A stretch of DNA of 64,000 bases from Bradymonas sediminis (GTDB lineage: Bacteria > Myxococcota_A > Bradymonadia > Bradymonadales > Bradymonadaceae): assembly GCF_003258315.1 (NCBI RefSeq), contig NZ_CP030032.1, forward strand, positions 534,001 through 598,000, written 5' to 3'. Shown here piece by piece: positions 42,577 through 52,329 of the stretch. Position 1 is the first letter of the stretch, and each line of letters opens with the position of its first letter. Under the pieces are notes generated by a model. It was not told the origin of the DNA, made no database searches, and saw nothing but the letters and a program-made list of their open reading frames with translations. The position numbers were made by a program, and so were the translations under genes.

Positions 42577-43503
42577 TCAATCCAACGCGTGGCGAAGCGC
42601 CGCCTCGAGCTGCGGGTAGGCGAAGCTAAAGCCGGCCTCTTCCAGCGCCGTCGGCACCGAGCGCTGCCCGTGCAACAGCATCTCCTCGCCCATTTGCCCC
42701 GCGCCAAGTTTGATAAGCGGTCCCGGTAGCGGGAAGGGCGTGGGACGATTGAGCACCCCGCCCAGCACCTTCGTAAACTCTTTATTGGACACCGGCTCGG
42801 GCGAGGTCACGTTGACCGGACCGTTGAGCTCCGGGGTGGCGACGATATATTGCAGCGCGCGCACCACATCATCGAGCGTAATCCAACTCATATATTGGGA
42901 GCCGTCGCTGATGCGCCCGCCCAGGCCGAATTTAAAGGGCGTTAGCATCATTTTGAGCGCGCCGCCTTTGTTGGTCAGGACAACGCCCAGGCGCGGGTTT
43001 ACGGTGCGGATTCCGGCCTCGCGCGCCGGCTCGCTTGCCGCCTCCCATTCCCTGCACACCTCGGCCAAAAACGTGTCGCCCGCGGGGGAGTCCTCGTCGA
43101 CGATTTGCGCGTGGGTATTGCCATAAAAGCCCACCGCAGAGGTCGACACGAAGACCTCCGGCGGATTCTTCAGGGCCGCAAGGGACTTCGCCAAAAGAGT
43201 CGTTCCCTGCCGGCGACTCTCCATGATCGCGGTCTTTTTCTTATCGCTCCAGCGCCCAAAGAGGTTCTCGCCGGCGAGGTGAATGACGACGTCGACGCCC
43301 TCCAGCGCGTCGGCGTCGATCTCATTGCCCATCGGCTGCCAGAAGATGTCGGTGTCCTTTGTAGGTTGGCTGCGCGACACCCGGTGGATGATATGCCCGT
43401 CGGCGGCGAAAGCCTCGCTGAGCGCGGTGCCGATAAGCCCGGTGGCCCCGGTGATGGCGATGCGTTTGGGCGTGGTTGTGTTCGTCGTGTCTTTAGGCTG
43501 CAT
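42577..43503 (-). CDS. TIGR01777-type NAD(P)-dependent epimerase (YfcH-like)
   Basis: 308-aa extended-SDR protein. N-terminal Rossmann motif ITGATGLIGTALSEAF (about residues 16-31), the segment VSTSAVGFYGNTHA (active site YxxxK variant), NPRLGVVLTNKGGALKMM and a C-terminal EVVLxxxRx-like region. Members such as YfcH/SulA-type proteins have no firm substrate. Convergent with mnmE, with 37 bp between them and no clear terminator. Confidence 0.88.
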   Translation of the reverse strand: MQPKDTTNTTTPKRIAITGATGLIGTALSEAFAADGHIIHRVSRSQPTKDTDIFWQPMGNEIDADALEGVDVVIHLAGENLFGRWSDKKKTAIMESRRQGTTLLAKSLAALKNPPEVFVSTSAVGFYGNTHAQIVDEDSPAGDTFLAEVCREWEAASEPAREAGIRTVNPRLGVVLTNKGGALKMMLTPFKFGLGGRISDGSQYMSWITLDDVVRALQYIVATPELNGPVNVTSPEPVSNKEFTKVLGGVLNRPTPFPLPGPLIKLGAGQMGEEMLLHGQRSVPTALEEAGFSFAYPQLEAALRHALD

Positions 43504-43636
43504 GGGAGGCTCTCGGGTGGTGTGAGGGAAAACTAGTGCTGGGCAAATGTCCTATTACTGGACCCAATCCGTCGCCTTGAACATAGCGCGTCTGCCTGCG
43601 AATTCCATCTGCAACTGAATTAGGTGGGACGCACGC

Positions 43637-43665
43637 TTGACGGAAGCGTTTCGTTTGTTTAGAAA
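43637..43665 (+). promoter_or_regulatory. candidate sigma70 promoter
   Basis: TTGACG and TAGAAA separated by 17 nt match five and four of six consensus bases. It lies 135 bp upstream of the serine-hydrolase start in an AT-rich stretch. The rest of this 296-bp gap shows no genes. Confidence 0.5.
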
Positions 43666-43799
43666 TTGCTTGTCGTTAAAATAAATTTTATCGGTGGGTT
43701 TGATTTGAGCGGTGGTGCGAACTGCCCGCGTCGCTGGCGAAGACGTGACCCGATAAAGAGTTTATTGAACTTGTTTATAGCCAAATGGGAGAACTAAAG

Positions 43800-45296
43800 A
43801 TGATGCGTAAAATAGTGAAATTAGAACAAGCCACGATAATCTACTCACTCGCGCGGCGCTCAGTCGTTTTAGCCGTGGTGCTGGCGCTTGGTGGGTGTGG
43901 GACGGTGGACGAGTCGACTCGATCGGATGTTGACCTCGGCGACGCAACTTCGGAAACGGATGCTTCCCGAGATGCGGGCGAGGCGGATGTTTCGCCCGAT
44001 ATGGTCGAAGAAGAAAACGTGGAGTTGCTTACTGAAGCGCAGGTTGAGCGGTTTGAGCGCCTGGTGGCGAATGAGGGACACCCAACGATCGTGGTCGGGG
44101 TCATTGAGGGCGACGCTACGCGTGTGTACGGGTTCGGGACGCGGGAGACGGGGGAGGCGCCCGATGGAGCGACGCTCTATGAGATCGGCTCAGTCACCAA
44201 GACGTTCACGGGGCTTCTGCTGGCGCAGGCGGTCGAATCGGCGGAGTTCTCGCTTAACGCGCCGGTTCAGGACCTGCTCCCCGACTTTCAGATTCCCACG
44301 CGCAATGGCAAAGAAATCACGCTCGAAATGCTCGCCACTCATCATTCGGGGTTGCCGCGGATGCCCAGCGGCGTGAGCGCGGCCGACCCCTCGGGTTATG
44401 ATAGCGTGAAGCTCAATGGTTTTCTGGAAAATCACACCCTGACGCGCGATCCCGGGGCGAGTTATGAATATAGCAATTTAGGCTTTGGACTTTTGGGGTA
44501 CGCGCTTGGGGCGCACGCGGGGGTTGGTTATAAGGCCGCAGTAGAGCGCGAAATTATCGAACCGTTGGGGCTGACATCGACCTATACCAGCGGTGTTGAT
44601 GCCCCAAGCGAGCGTTTAGAGCCGGGCTATACTGGGGCGGGCGTTTTAGCGTCGAATCTTGAGTTCCAGGCGCTCGCCGGGGCTGGTTCGATCGTGTCAG
44701 GAGCCGACGATTTGTTGACCTATCTTCGGGCCAATATGGGAATGACCGACAGCTCGCTGAATCCGGCGATGCAGCTTGCGCTTCAGGCGCGCGTCGATAT
44801 TACCGGGCCAAACGACCGGATCGGATTGGCGTGGAAGACCAATTCAGTTCAGGGCCATGACATGATGTGGCATAGTGGCGTGACCAACGGCTATACGACG
44901 TTCGTGGGCTTTTTGTCGGACGGCAGCTATGGGCTCGTCATCTTGACCAATATCGCCAAACCGCTTGATACGATGGGGATAACAATGCTGCTCGAGGGCG
45001 TGGCTGGAGATGACGACACGATTGAACTGAGTGTCGAAGAACTCGATGAATACGTTGGTAAATATAGCCTGAGCGCGCAGATGAAGATTACGATTTTTCG
45101 CGAGGGCAGCGACTTGATGGCGCAGGCGACCGGGCAGGGTGCTTTTCCGATCTATGCTAGCGCGAAAGATAAGTTTTTCGCGCGCATTGCGCCCATTGAG
45201 ATCACCTTCGAGCGAGATGCTGAAGAAAGGGTTGATGGGTTGATCTTGCATCAAAACGGCGAAAACCATCCGGCGCCGCGTATGCCCGAAGAATAA
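43800..45296 (+). CDS. beta-lactamase-family serine hydrolase lipoprotein
   Basis: 498-aa class C beta-lactamase/DD-peptidase/esterase-fold protein. The signal ends in lipobox ALGGC, followed by an Asp-rich linker. Motif 1 SVTK gives S131 and K134, motif 2 is YSN in SYEYSNLGFGLLGY, and motif 3 is HSG in MWHSGVTNGY (replacing KTG). Antibiotic hydrolysis is not implied; many relatives are esterases or peptidases. I place the start at ATG 43800, after GGGAG (43787-43791), instead of 43785. A C-terminal beta domain of about 110 residues (ELDEYVGKYSLS) follows the hydrolase part. Confidence 0.88.
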   Translation: MMRKIVKLEQATIIYSLARRSVVLAVVLALGGCGTVDESTRSDVDLGDATSETDASRDAGEADVSPDMVEEENVELLTEAQVERFERLVANEGHPTIVVGVIEGDATRVYGFGTRETGEAPDGATLYEIGSVTKTFTGLLLAQAVESAEFSLNAPVQDLLPDFQIPTRNGKEITLEMLATHHSGLPRMPSGVSAADPSGYDSVKLNGFLENHTLTRDPGASYEYSNLGFGLLGYALGAHAGVGYKAAVEREIIEPLGLTSTYTSGVDAPSERLEPGYTGAGVLASNLEFQALAGAGSIVSGADDLLTYLRANMGMTDSSLNPAMQLALQARVDITGPNDRIGLAWKTNSVQGHDMMWHSGVTNGYTTFVGFLSDGSYGLVILTNIAKPLDTMGITMLLEGVAGDDDTIELSVEELDEYVGKYSLSAQMKITIFREGSDLMAQATGQGAFPIYASAKDKFFARIAPIEITFERDAEERVDGLILHQNGENHPAPRMPEE

Positions 45297-45358
45297 GAGT
45301 GTATAATTCGTGGCGTTCAGATTGATTATTACTTTTAGCGAAGCGGAGGGATTCAACA

Positions 45359-45919
45359 GTGCAAGATACGTTTAAAATTGAAACCCCCGAGCAGCTCAAG
45401 GCGATGTCGGATTCGCGACGCCTTGAGCTGGTAAAGCAACTCGTCGAGCAAAAGATGACCGTCGCTCAGCTAGCCGAGGCGGTCGGCGAGGATAAGAGCA
45501 AGCTTTATTATCACCTCAAAGAGCTGGAGACCCACGGCCTTATCGAGGTGGTGGAGACGCGCCAAAAAGGCAATTTGCTCGAGAAGCTCTACGGGGCGAG
45601 TGCGCGCCACTATACCGTCGACCGCAGCCTATTTCGCCATGAGCACGGCATGGAGATGGTGTCGGCGTCGGTGAATTCGCTCTTGGATTCGGCCGCCGCG
45701 GAGGTCAATCGGCTGGCGGTGGCCGGGGTGGACCCGGCGGAGGTCGACGCGAAGTTACTTCAATTTCACCACCTTGTGCGCATCTCGCCGAGCCGCCGCG
45801 AGGAATTTGGCGAGCGCATCCGCGCATTGCTCGAGGAATTTCGTGTCGAGGAGCTTGACGACCCGCAGGACCTATATACCTGGACGATGGTATTATGCCC
45901 GCGGCCGGACGCCGATTGA
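45359..45919 (+). CDS. ArsR-like winged-helix transcriptional regulator
   Basis: 186-aa HTH protein. The opening FKIETPEQLKAMSDSRRLELVKQLVEQKMTVAQLAEAVGEDKSKLYYHLKELETHGLIEVV is a winged-helix fold of the HTH_20/ArsR type. The rest is a helical dimerisation or effector region. The start is GTG 45359, with GGAGGG 8 nt upstream. It lies 62 bp after the serine-hydrolase gene, so it may regulate that gene, but no operator has been identified. Confidence 0.86.
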   Translation: MQDTFKIETPEQLKAMSDSRRLELVKQLVEQKMTVAQLAEAVGEDKSKLYYHLKELETHGLIEVVETRQKGNLLEKLYGASARHYTVDRSLFRHEHGMEMVSASVNSLLDSAAAEVNRLAVAGVDPAEVDAKLLQFHHLVRISPSRREEFGERIRALLEEFRVEELDDPQDLYTWTMVLCPRPDAD

Positions 45920-46094
45920 GCAGGGCGCAGCCTCACCCCGCCCACCTGCCGACCAAGTGTTGATGGCCCCTCGGCGCTTGGTCGGCCCGCGTTTTGAATC
46001 CATCGTTGATCCGGGCGTATAATACTCGAAGGCCAGTATCTTGGGGCGGTGTCTGTTCATATGCCCTAACTATTCGTGATGATTGGAGTTTGTT

Positions 46095-48842
46095 TTGGCG
46101 CGATTGCAACGGTTTTTGATGATTGGCTCGCTCCTTGTCTGCGCGGCTTGTAGCGGGCCTGATATTCGACCGGACTCAATCAATCGGGCCGCGCAAGATT
46201 CGGCGCCACGGCGCGATCTCACCGCCGAATGCATCTTTGACACGAGCCTCGGGGAATACGGAACGCTGGTCTGCGAAGACGGCACGCGCGCGGCGCACGC
46301 GGTGGCGCCGCGCGCCATCTTTGACCCAAAGGTTGGCGGGATGTTTCCCTGCGAGTTCAGCGATGACGAAGACGGCTCGGTCCGCATGAGCTGTCGCGAC
46401 GCCCAGGTGCGCCTCGACGGCAGTTGCGAGTCTTTCGACGGGGACCTGATGGCCTATTCTCCGGCGATCGGCGAGGCCCTCTTTCGCGCGGGTTGCACCG
46501 AGATCAGCGGCGCGCTGGTCGTGACCCTGGCCGATGATCTCGAGCAATATTCAAGGCTTGAGGCGATCGGTGGTGGGCTCTATCTGATCGGCAATCCGGC
46601 TCTTAAAAATGTCAGCGGGCTCAGCGGGTTGCGCGCGATCGGGGGTGACCTGACGATCGAGCTTAACCCGGCGCTCTCCGAATTGGGCGCGCTCGCCGGG
46701 CTTCGCAGTGTCTCTAAGACGCTTCGTATCGCCGGAAATACGGCGCTTGGCTCGCTCGATGGGCTCGCCAATCTCAAGCATATCGGCGAGGCGCTGGTCG
46801 TGGTCGGTCAGCCGCGATTGGGCAATGAGCGCGCGCACGCGCTGCTGAAGTTGGCCCAGGACAAGGCCGGCTCAATGATCTGGGGCAACCAGGCGTCGAC
46901 GGCTGTATTGGGGGGCGCGTCGTGTGGGGTCGAAGACCAATCTGGCGGGCGCGTTCTTGTCTGTGAGGACCAATTATATATGCCACTGGCCGACGCGCAG
47001 GAGGCGAGTGGTCGAGCCAGCGCGGCGCGGAGTTTTTGCAGGCCATCGGTGGATAAAGCACAGGGCTTTCGTTGCGCCGAAACGCCGCTGCCCGCGAATG
47101 GCAGCTGCGAGGTCTTTGCGGGCGACTTTAAGATCGCGCATCCCCTTGATCTCATTGCGTTATCGCGCGCCGGCTGTGCGACCATTGACGGCAACCTCAG
47201 CATTGAATCGCCTCACGCGCTGGCCGAGCTCGCGGGGCTTAGTCAGCTCAAGGAGATCACGGGGACGCTAAAGATCGCGAACAACGCCCGGCTGGGCGGC
47301 TTAAGGGGGCTCGGCGCGCTCGAGACCATTGGCCGTGACCTGACGGTTAGGGATAACGCCTCGCTGCGCAGCCTGGCCGGGCTCACCTCGCTTAAGTCAA
47401 AAATTAGGAGCCTCTCGATCACCCGAAATATGGGCTTGGTGACCCTCGATGGGCTCGCCGATATTAAGTCAATCGAGCGCTTTTTTTATGTGGATTATAA
47501 TCCAAACCTGCGAAGCCTTCAGGGACTCTCTGGCGTCGATATGGGGGGACTTCAAAGTGTCAGCGTTGAGCATAATCTCCAGCTCAAAGACCTACGAGGC
47601 CTCGAAGGCTTAGCCTCCACGCTCACCCCCGCGCTGAGCCGCCTGCGTATCGCCGGCAATAACTCGCTTGGCAGCATGAAAGGGCTTGAGCGACTGGAGA
47701 GCGTCGGCAAGCTCGACATCGAGGATAACGCGGCGCTGCTTAGCCTCGACGGCCTTGAGGGGCTGCGCAGCGTGCGTGAGCGCCTGGTGATTCGGCAGAA
47801 CCCGGCGTTGCGGGATATCGACGCGCTGTCGGGACTCGAAGGCCTGGAGAGCGTGATGATTCACGCGAATCGCTCATTGCCCACCGAGGATATCCAGCGA
47901 TGGGTGGCCACGTTTAAGCCCGAGCGCGTGACCCTGACGCCGACGATTACGCACAACGCGGGGGCCGACACGACGGTGTGTCGATTGGAAGGTGACGGCC
48001 GCACGCTTCGGTTGATCTGTGACGGCGAGACCCACACGGAGCTGAGCATCCCCGACGGCTACGCGCAGGTTGACCCGAACTTCGACCTCGACACCTGTGA
48101 GGTTTCTGAGGCGCAGGGCGCCGTGCGACAGGTGAGTTGTGGGGGCGAAGCCTGGGGGACGTTGCCCGCGCGTTGTGATCTGTGGGTGGGGAGTGCGCGC
48201 AATAAGAAGGTGATCTGGGTCGCCGCCCAGGCGGGGTGTGCCGTCATCGATGGCAGTGTTCGGGTCGACTTTCCGACCCCGGAAGCGCACTTCGCGGGGC
48301 TTCAAAAGATCCGCTCCATCTCGGGTAATCTGGGCACCGACCCCTTCGAGAGCGACGAATACTCACGCAAGGAGCCGCTGTCGACCGGCGCTGATTTCGC
48401 GCAATTCTCAGGCCTCCAGGAGCTCAATGGCTATCTTCTGCTCATCGCGACCGAGATGCGCGACCTCAGCGCGTTCTCGCAGCTACGTATCCTCCATGGG
48501 AAGCTATTTCTTGATAGAAACGAGCGTCTTATCAGCACAAAGGGGCTGAATAATGTGCGGCTTATTGGTAAAGGGCTGCTCGTTATTCACAACCCGAAGC
48601 TTAAAGCCCTGGATGGGTTCGAGTCGCTCGAGAGTGTCGGTGGGCTTTTAATCGCGGTGAATCCGTTGCTTAAAGAGTTGGGGGCGCTCGAAAACCTGCG
48701 ATCGATCCGCGGCGACGTGTCGTTCTCGGGTAGCCCTCGGCTCTCCGAGTGCGCCACGCGCAAATGGCTTGAAGGGCGAACCGGCGACCACGGCGTTCGC
48801 CTGCTCGGTCTGAATAAAACGCTGCGGTGTCCGAAGCGTTGA
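46095..48842 (+). CDS. L-domain-like (receptor L) repeat lipoprotein
   Basis: 915-aa lipoprotein: signal with lipobox CAAC, then leucine-rich beta-helix repeats of the receptor-L-domain type (LRIAGNTALGSLDGLANLKHIGEAL and similar, about every 24 residues). Three Cys-rich cassettes occur at about residues 110 (GSCESFDGDLM), 336 (GSCEVFAGDFK) and 693 (ARCDLWVGSAR), each preceded by a Cys-containing beta segment and followed by a GC(T/A)xIxG stretch, so the protein is built of three repeated units. The TTG start at 46095 follows GGAG by 6 nt. Ligand unknown; cell-surface recognition is plausible. Confidence 0.8.
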   Translation: MARLQRFLMIGSLLVCAACSGPDIRPDSINRAAQDSAPRRDLTAECIFDTSLGEYGTLVCEDGTRAAHAVAPRAIFDPKVGGMFPCEFSDDEDGSVRMSCRDAQVRLDGSCESFDGDLMAYSPAIGEALFRAGCTEISGALVVTLADDLEQYSRLEAIGGGLYLIGNPALKNVSGLSGLRAIGGDLTIELNPALSELGALAGLRSVSKTLRIAGNTALGSLDGLANLKHIGEALVVVGQPRLGNERAHALLKLAQDKAGSMIWGNQASTAVLGGASCGVEDQSGGRVLVCEDQLYMPLADAQEASGRASAARSFCRPSVDKAQGFRCAETPLPANGSCEVFAGDFKIAHPLDLIALSRAGCATIDGNLSIESPHALAELAGLSQLKEITGTLKIANNARLGGLRGLGALETIGRDLTVRDNASLRSLAGLTSLKSKIRSLSITRNMGLVTLDGLADIKSIERFFYVDYNPNLRSLQGLSGVDMGGLQSVSVEHNLQLKDLRGLEGLASTLTPALSRLRIAGNNSLGSMKGLERLESVGKLDIEDNAALLSLDGLEGLRSVRERLVIRQNPALRDIDALSGLEGLESVMIHANRSLPTEDIQRWVATFKPERVTLTPTITHNAGADTTVCRLEGDGRTLRLICDGETHTELSIPDGYAQVDPNFDLDTCEVSEAQGAVRQVSCGGEAWGTLPARCDLWVGSARNKKVIWVAAQAGCAVIDGSVRVDFPTPEAHFAGLQKIRSISGNLGTDPFESDEYSRKEPLSTGADFAQFSGLQELNGYLLLIATEMRDLSAFSQLRILHGKLFLDRNERLISTKGLNNVRLIGKGLLVIHNPKLKALDGFESLESVGGLLIAVNPLLKELGALENLRSIRGDVSFSGSPRLSECATRKWLEGRTGDHGVRLLGLNKTLRCPKR

Positions 48843-48868
48843 GGCGTCGAAAGCCTGCACTTTGACGC

Positions 48869-48896
48869 GGCGACCGACCCAAAATTGTCGGTCGCC
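48869..48896. terminator. possible terminator hairpin
   Basis: A 10-bp stem (GGCGACCGAC/GTCGGTCGCC) with an 8-nt A/T-rich loop between convergent genes. There is no T-run right after it, so its role is unsure. Confidence 0.4.
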
Positions 48897-48906
48897 GTGT
48901 CACTCA

Positions 48907-49542
48907 TCATTGATTATTCAGGGTGGCCTCGCTGACTTCGAGCTCGAGTCGGTAGGCGCCGTCTCCGCCTTCTTCGGTCGGGCCGCTAAACGCGTCGACG
49001 CTCGAGTCGAAGCGGAAGGTCGCGCTCAAATTTACCAGCTCGTCGGCGCTGCCGGGGGTGCACTCAAGGGCGCACTCCTGGCCGACGCACCCGAAGGAGG
49101 TGCTCGAGTTGGTGATCAATTCTTCGCGCTCCGTCCCGGCGGCGTAGTCCACGCGGCCCTGGGCGACCGGGAAGTTCGCGCCCGGCGCGGCGACCAGGAC
49201 GAGCGCGTCTTCGCCGCAGGGGATGGTGAAGGTCATCCAGACCGCGTTGCCACAGCAGCCATCTTGCATGCCCTCGGTGCAGCCGGCGGTGGTCGAGACC
49301 GACACCTCTTCGATCATGCTGCCGGCGAAGGTGACCGCCCGGCCGTCGTATTGGGCCGGGTCGGCGCAGAGGTCGTCGAGGTTGGCCTGGACTCCCAGGT
49401 CCAGCGTTCCCTCGGTCTGCGATGCTTCCTTATTATTGCTGGTGTCTTCCTCGGTATCCGAGCAACCCACCGCTGTGATTAGCAGCGCTGCGGTCATGAG
49501 GGCGATGGCGCTGCGGCGAAATCTTTTAGTCGAAATAAGCAT
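48907..49542 (-). CDS. uncharacterised lipoprotein
   Basis: 211-aa predicted lipoprotein: lipobox ITAVGC in the signal, then an acidic linker (SDTEEDTSNNKE). The mature part is beta-rich with Cys (TAGCTEGMQDGCCGNAVW, TSFGCVGQECALECTPG), suggesting disulfide bonds. No family recognised. The ATG at 49542 is chosen over 49629 because AGGGAA precedes it and the signal starts there. Confidence 0.65.
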   Translation of the reverse strand: MLISTKRFRRSAIALMTAALLITAVGCSDTEEDTSNNKEASQTEGTLDLGVQANLDDLCADPAQYDGRAVTFAGSMIEEVSVSTTAGCTEGMQDGCCGNAVWMTFTIPCGEDALVLVAAPGANFPVAQGRVDYAAGTEREELITNSSTSFGCVGQECALECTPGSADELVNLSATFRFDSSVDAFSGPTEEGGDGAYRLELEVSEATLNNQ

Positions 49543-49763
49543 GTGTGTTCCCTGGTTTGTAAGGCGTGTTATTCGAATTTGAATATCCCATCCAATCTGC
49601 AACGGTAAGCCCAGCCTAACAGGCCCCAAATCCCAAATCCAATACTGAATTCAATTGACTTGAAGCCCGTTGGGACTTCCGGCTTTACCTTGGCGTTTTG
49701 CGTGTTATATTCGCGCCGAGCAGAGTGTTTGAATTTTCCCTCCTACTCTAAAAGAGTGTTATT

Positions 49764-51017
49764 ATGAGCGAATCGAAGAAGCCGTGGAACCAGTCGATGC
49801 CGGACGAGCAATTCAACCTCATGCGCGACATCATCGCCGCGCCGAGTCCGGTCGGCCTTGAAGCTGCGATGACCTACGGCGTGCTGAAGCCCTATTTCGA
49901 GAAAATCGCCAAAGACGGCTGGAAGGTTCAGCAATTCAAAGGCAGCGCGGGAATCGTGCTGGATACCCACCCGGGCCGCGACGATATGTTCTCGGTGATG
50001 ATTATCGGCCACGCCGATAAGATTCGCATGCAGGTGCGTAGCATCGGCGAAGACGGAAAGATCTGGATCAACACCGACTCCTTCCTTCCGACCACGCTGA
50101 TCGGCCACGAGGTCAAGCTCTTTAGCGAAGACCCCGAAAAGCCCGGCAGCTACCGCGTCATCGAAGGCGGCACCGTCGAGGCCCTGGGCGCGATTCACTT
50201 CGCCGACGCCGGGCTTCGCAGCGGCGATAAGGGCATCAAAAAAGAGCAGATCTATCTGGAGCTGCAGATCCACGGCGAGAATAAAAAAGAGCAGGTCGAG
50301 AAGCTGGGCATCCGCTCGGGCGACTCGATCATCTTGAACCGCCCGATCAAACGCGGCTTCAGCCCCGACACCTTCTACGGCGCCTACCTCGACAACGGTC
50401 TGGGCTGCTTCGTGACCGCCGAGACCGCGCGCCTGGTCGCCGAAGCCGGCGGCACCGACAATATCCGTCTTCTCTTCGCCATCGCGAGCTACGAGGAGAT
50501 CGGTCGCTTCGGCAGCCGCGTGATGGTCGGCGAGATGAAGCCCGACGCGATCATCGCCGTGGACGTGAACCACGACTATGTGGCCGCCCCGGGAATCGGC
50601 GACAAGCGCTTCACCCCGCTTGAGATGGGCAAGGGCTTCACGATGTCGGTGGGCTCGATCGCCAGCGAGCGCTTGAACCGCTTCATCGAGACGGCCGCGC
50701 TTGAGAACGACATCCCGCTTCAGCGCGACGTGTGTGGCCGCGACACCGGCACCGACGGCATGGCCGGCGTGCTCGCCTCGGTCGACGCCGCCGCGACCTC
50801 GATCGGATTCCCGACCCGCAATATGCACACCATCTCGGAGGTCGGAAATACCTCGGACGTGCTCGCCTCGATCCACGTGATCACCCTGGCGCTGCAGGCG
50901 ATGGACGCCGCCGACGACGGCAAAGGAAGCCTGCGCGCGGAGTTCGAGAATAACCACCCGCGCCTGGACGAAGCGGTCTCGCTTGGTCACCAGGGCGGCG
51001 ACAAAAAAGAAGACTAA
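49764..51017 (+). CDS. M42-family aminopeptidase/glutamyl aminopeptidase-like
   Basis: 417-aa cytosolic dimetal peptidase (PepA/FrvX-like family). Metal-site landmarks: GHADKIRM (His ligand), GAYLDNGLG (bridging Asp), ASYEEIGRFGSR (catalytic Glu-Glu), DVNHDYV (Asp) and MHTISEVGN (C-terminal His). Length is a little above the usual 350-380. A role in peptide or cellulose-oligomer turnover cannot be chosen from sequence. It is followed by a terminator at 51092. Confidence 0.9.
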   Translation: MSESKKPWNQSMPDEQFNLMRDIIAAPSPVGLEAAMTYGVLKPYFEKIAKDGWKVQQFKGSAGIVLDTHPGRDDMFSVMIIGHADKIRMQVRSIGEDGKIWINTDSFLPTTLIGHEVKLFSEDPEKPGSYRVIEGGTVEALGAIHFADAGLRSGDKGIKKEQIYLELQIHGENKKEQVEKLGIRSGDSIILNRPIKRGFSPDTFYGAYLDNGLGCFVTAETARLVAEAGGTDNIRLLFAIASYEEIGRFGSRVMVGEMKPDAIIAVDVNHDYVAAPGIGDKRFTPLEMGKGFTMSVGSIASERLNRFIETAALENDIPLQRDVCGRDTGTDGMAGVLASVDAAATSIGFPTRNMHTISEVGNTSDVLASIHVITLALQAMDAADDGKGSLRAEFENNHPRLDEAVSLGHQGGDKKED

Positions 51018-51091
51018 AAGCTCGCGCCGCCGCGCATCTTTTTAGCGAAGATATAGGGCGGCCTTGCCGAGTAGGTCTTCGATGATGCATC

Positions 51092-51126
51092 AAAGAGGAC
51101 GCGACCTGCGGGTCGCGTCCTCTTTT
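51092..51126. terminator. intrinsic terminator
   Basis: A 15-bp perfect stem (51092-51106 with 51111-51125) with loop TGCG and a short T-tract. It lies between the aminopeptidase and KamB-like genes. Confidence 0.88.
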
Positions 51127-51152
51127 CGTTTCTGTCTCGAAGTCGATTGATT

Positions 51153-52208
51153 ATGCGTCCATCTCATAGCGATATTTTGCGGGGGCTTGAGCCGCTGGCC
51201 ACGGTCGCGCGGCTGGCGTTCATTGGCGTGGCGAAGAATTGCGGCAAGACCACGACGCTCAACTTCCTGCTGGCCTCGGGCGCGTGCGCGGGGCGCACGG
51301 TGGGGCTGGTGTCGGTGGGGATCGACGGGGAGGTCGCTGATCTTTTGCTGGGCACGCGCAAGCCGCCGATCGCGGTGCGCGCAGGCGATTGGGTGGTGAC
51401 GGCGCGCGACGCGCTGCTGAAGTCCTCGGCGCGCGTCGAATACGTCGCGTCGATGGGCTTTTCGACGCCGCTCGGCGAGGTCGTGTGCGCGCGGGTGATG
51501 GAGGCGGGGACGGTGGTCTTGGCGGGGCTTCGCCATCGCGAAGATCTGCGCCAGGCCATCGCGACTCTGGAGTCCCACGGGGTCGATCTTGTGCTCGTCG
51601 ACGGAGCTTATGGGCGCACCATTGGGGCGAGCTCGGGCATCGCCGATGGGGTGATTATATCGACCGGAGCGGTGATCTCGGAGAAGATCGACGTCATTTG
51701 CGACCGCACCGCCGCGCTGATCGAGCGCCTGGGGCTGGACCCGATTGAGGTCGATTGGCAGCGCGCGTTGATGGCGCGGGCCGTGGCCGAAGATCGGTTT
51801 TTGCTGGGCGGCGCGGATTGCGACGCGGTCGCCACGCCGGCGAGCAGCGCGTTGCTCGGGCTGGGCGAGGCGGCGAAGCGCTGGTCCCAGGAGATGAGCG
51901 CGGTGGCCATCCCGGGGTTGGTGAGCGACCGGGTGGTCGAGCACCTTATTGATTTGCCGATCGCCCGGGGGGCGGCGACGCATACGCTGCTCGTGCCCGA
52001 TGGGACCGTGCTGCAGGCGAGCGCGCGGCTGATGCGTCGACTGCGCCGCGATTGGGAGATTCGTTCGCTCTCGGCGCCGCGGATTCTGGCGATCACGGTC
52101 AACCCGTCGAGCATTGCCGGGCACGCGGTCGACGCGTTGGCGCTCGGTGAGGCGCTGCAGGCGCGCTGGCCCGAGGCGCTTATTTTCGACCCCCAAGCGG
52201 TCTTCTGA
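51153..52208 (+). CDS. KamB-like P-loop protein (aminomutase reactivase-type)
   Basis: 351-aa protein with Walker A GVAKNCGKTT (about residues 25-34). The sequence FIGVAKNCGKTTTLN, then GLVSVGIDGEVADLLLGTRKP, STPLGEVVCARV and LVLVDGAYGRT resembles the KamB family linked to reactivation of B12-dependent lysine 5,6-aminomutase in clostridial relatives. No aminomutase genes are near. The start is ATG 51153; a TTG two codons earlier is less likely. The similarity is recalled, not computed, so the function is an inference. Confidence 0.55.
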   Translation: MRPSHSDILRGLEPLATVARLAFIGVAKNCGKTTTLNFLLASGACAGRTVGLVSVGIDGEVADLLLGTRKPPIAVRAGDWVVTARDALLKSSARVEYVASMGFSTPLGEVVCARVMEAGTVVLAGLRHREDLRQAIATLESHGVDLVLVDGAYGRTIGASSGIADGVIISTGAVISEKIDVICDRTAALIERLGLDPIEVDWQRALMARAVAEDRFLLGGADCDAVATPASSALLGLGEAAKRWSQEMSAVAIPGLVSDRVVEHLIDLPIARGAATHTLLVPDGTVLQASARLMRRLRRDWEIRSLSAPRILAITVNPSSIAGHAVDALALGEALQARWPEALIFDPQAVF

Positions 52209-52226
52209 GTAGATCCTGTTTCCCAC

Positions 52227-52255
52227 TTCACTAGCTCGGTAAAGATGCGTAGTAT
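52227..52255 (+). promoter_or_regulatory. candidate sigma70 promoter
   Basis: TTCACT and TAGTAT with a 17-nt spacer (four of six matches each) lie 75 bp before the 52330 gene. Confidence 0.35.
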
Positions 52256-52329
52256 GGGGGCAGAAAATATTAACAGGCGTCGTTTTGTGACGGGGCGCTT
52301 CAATTACTGATGGTGAAAGGAGCATTGTT

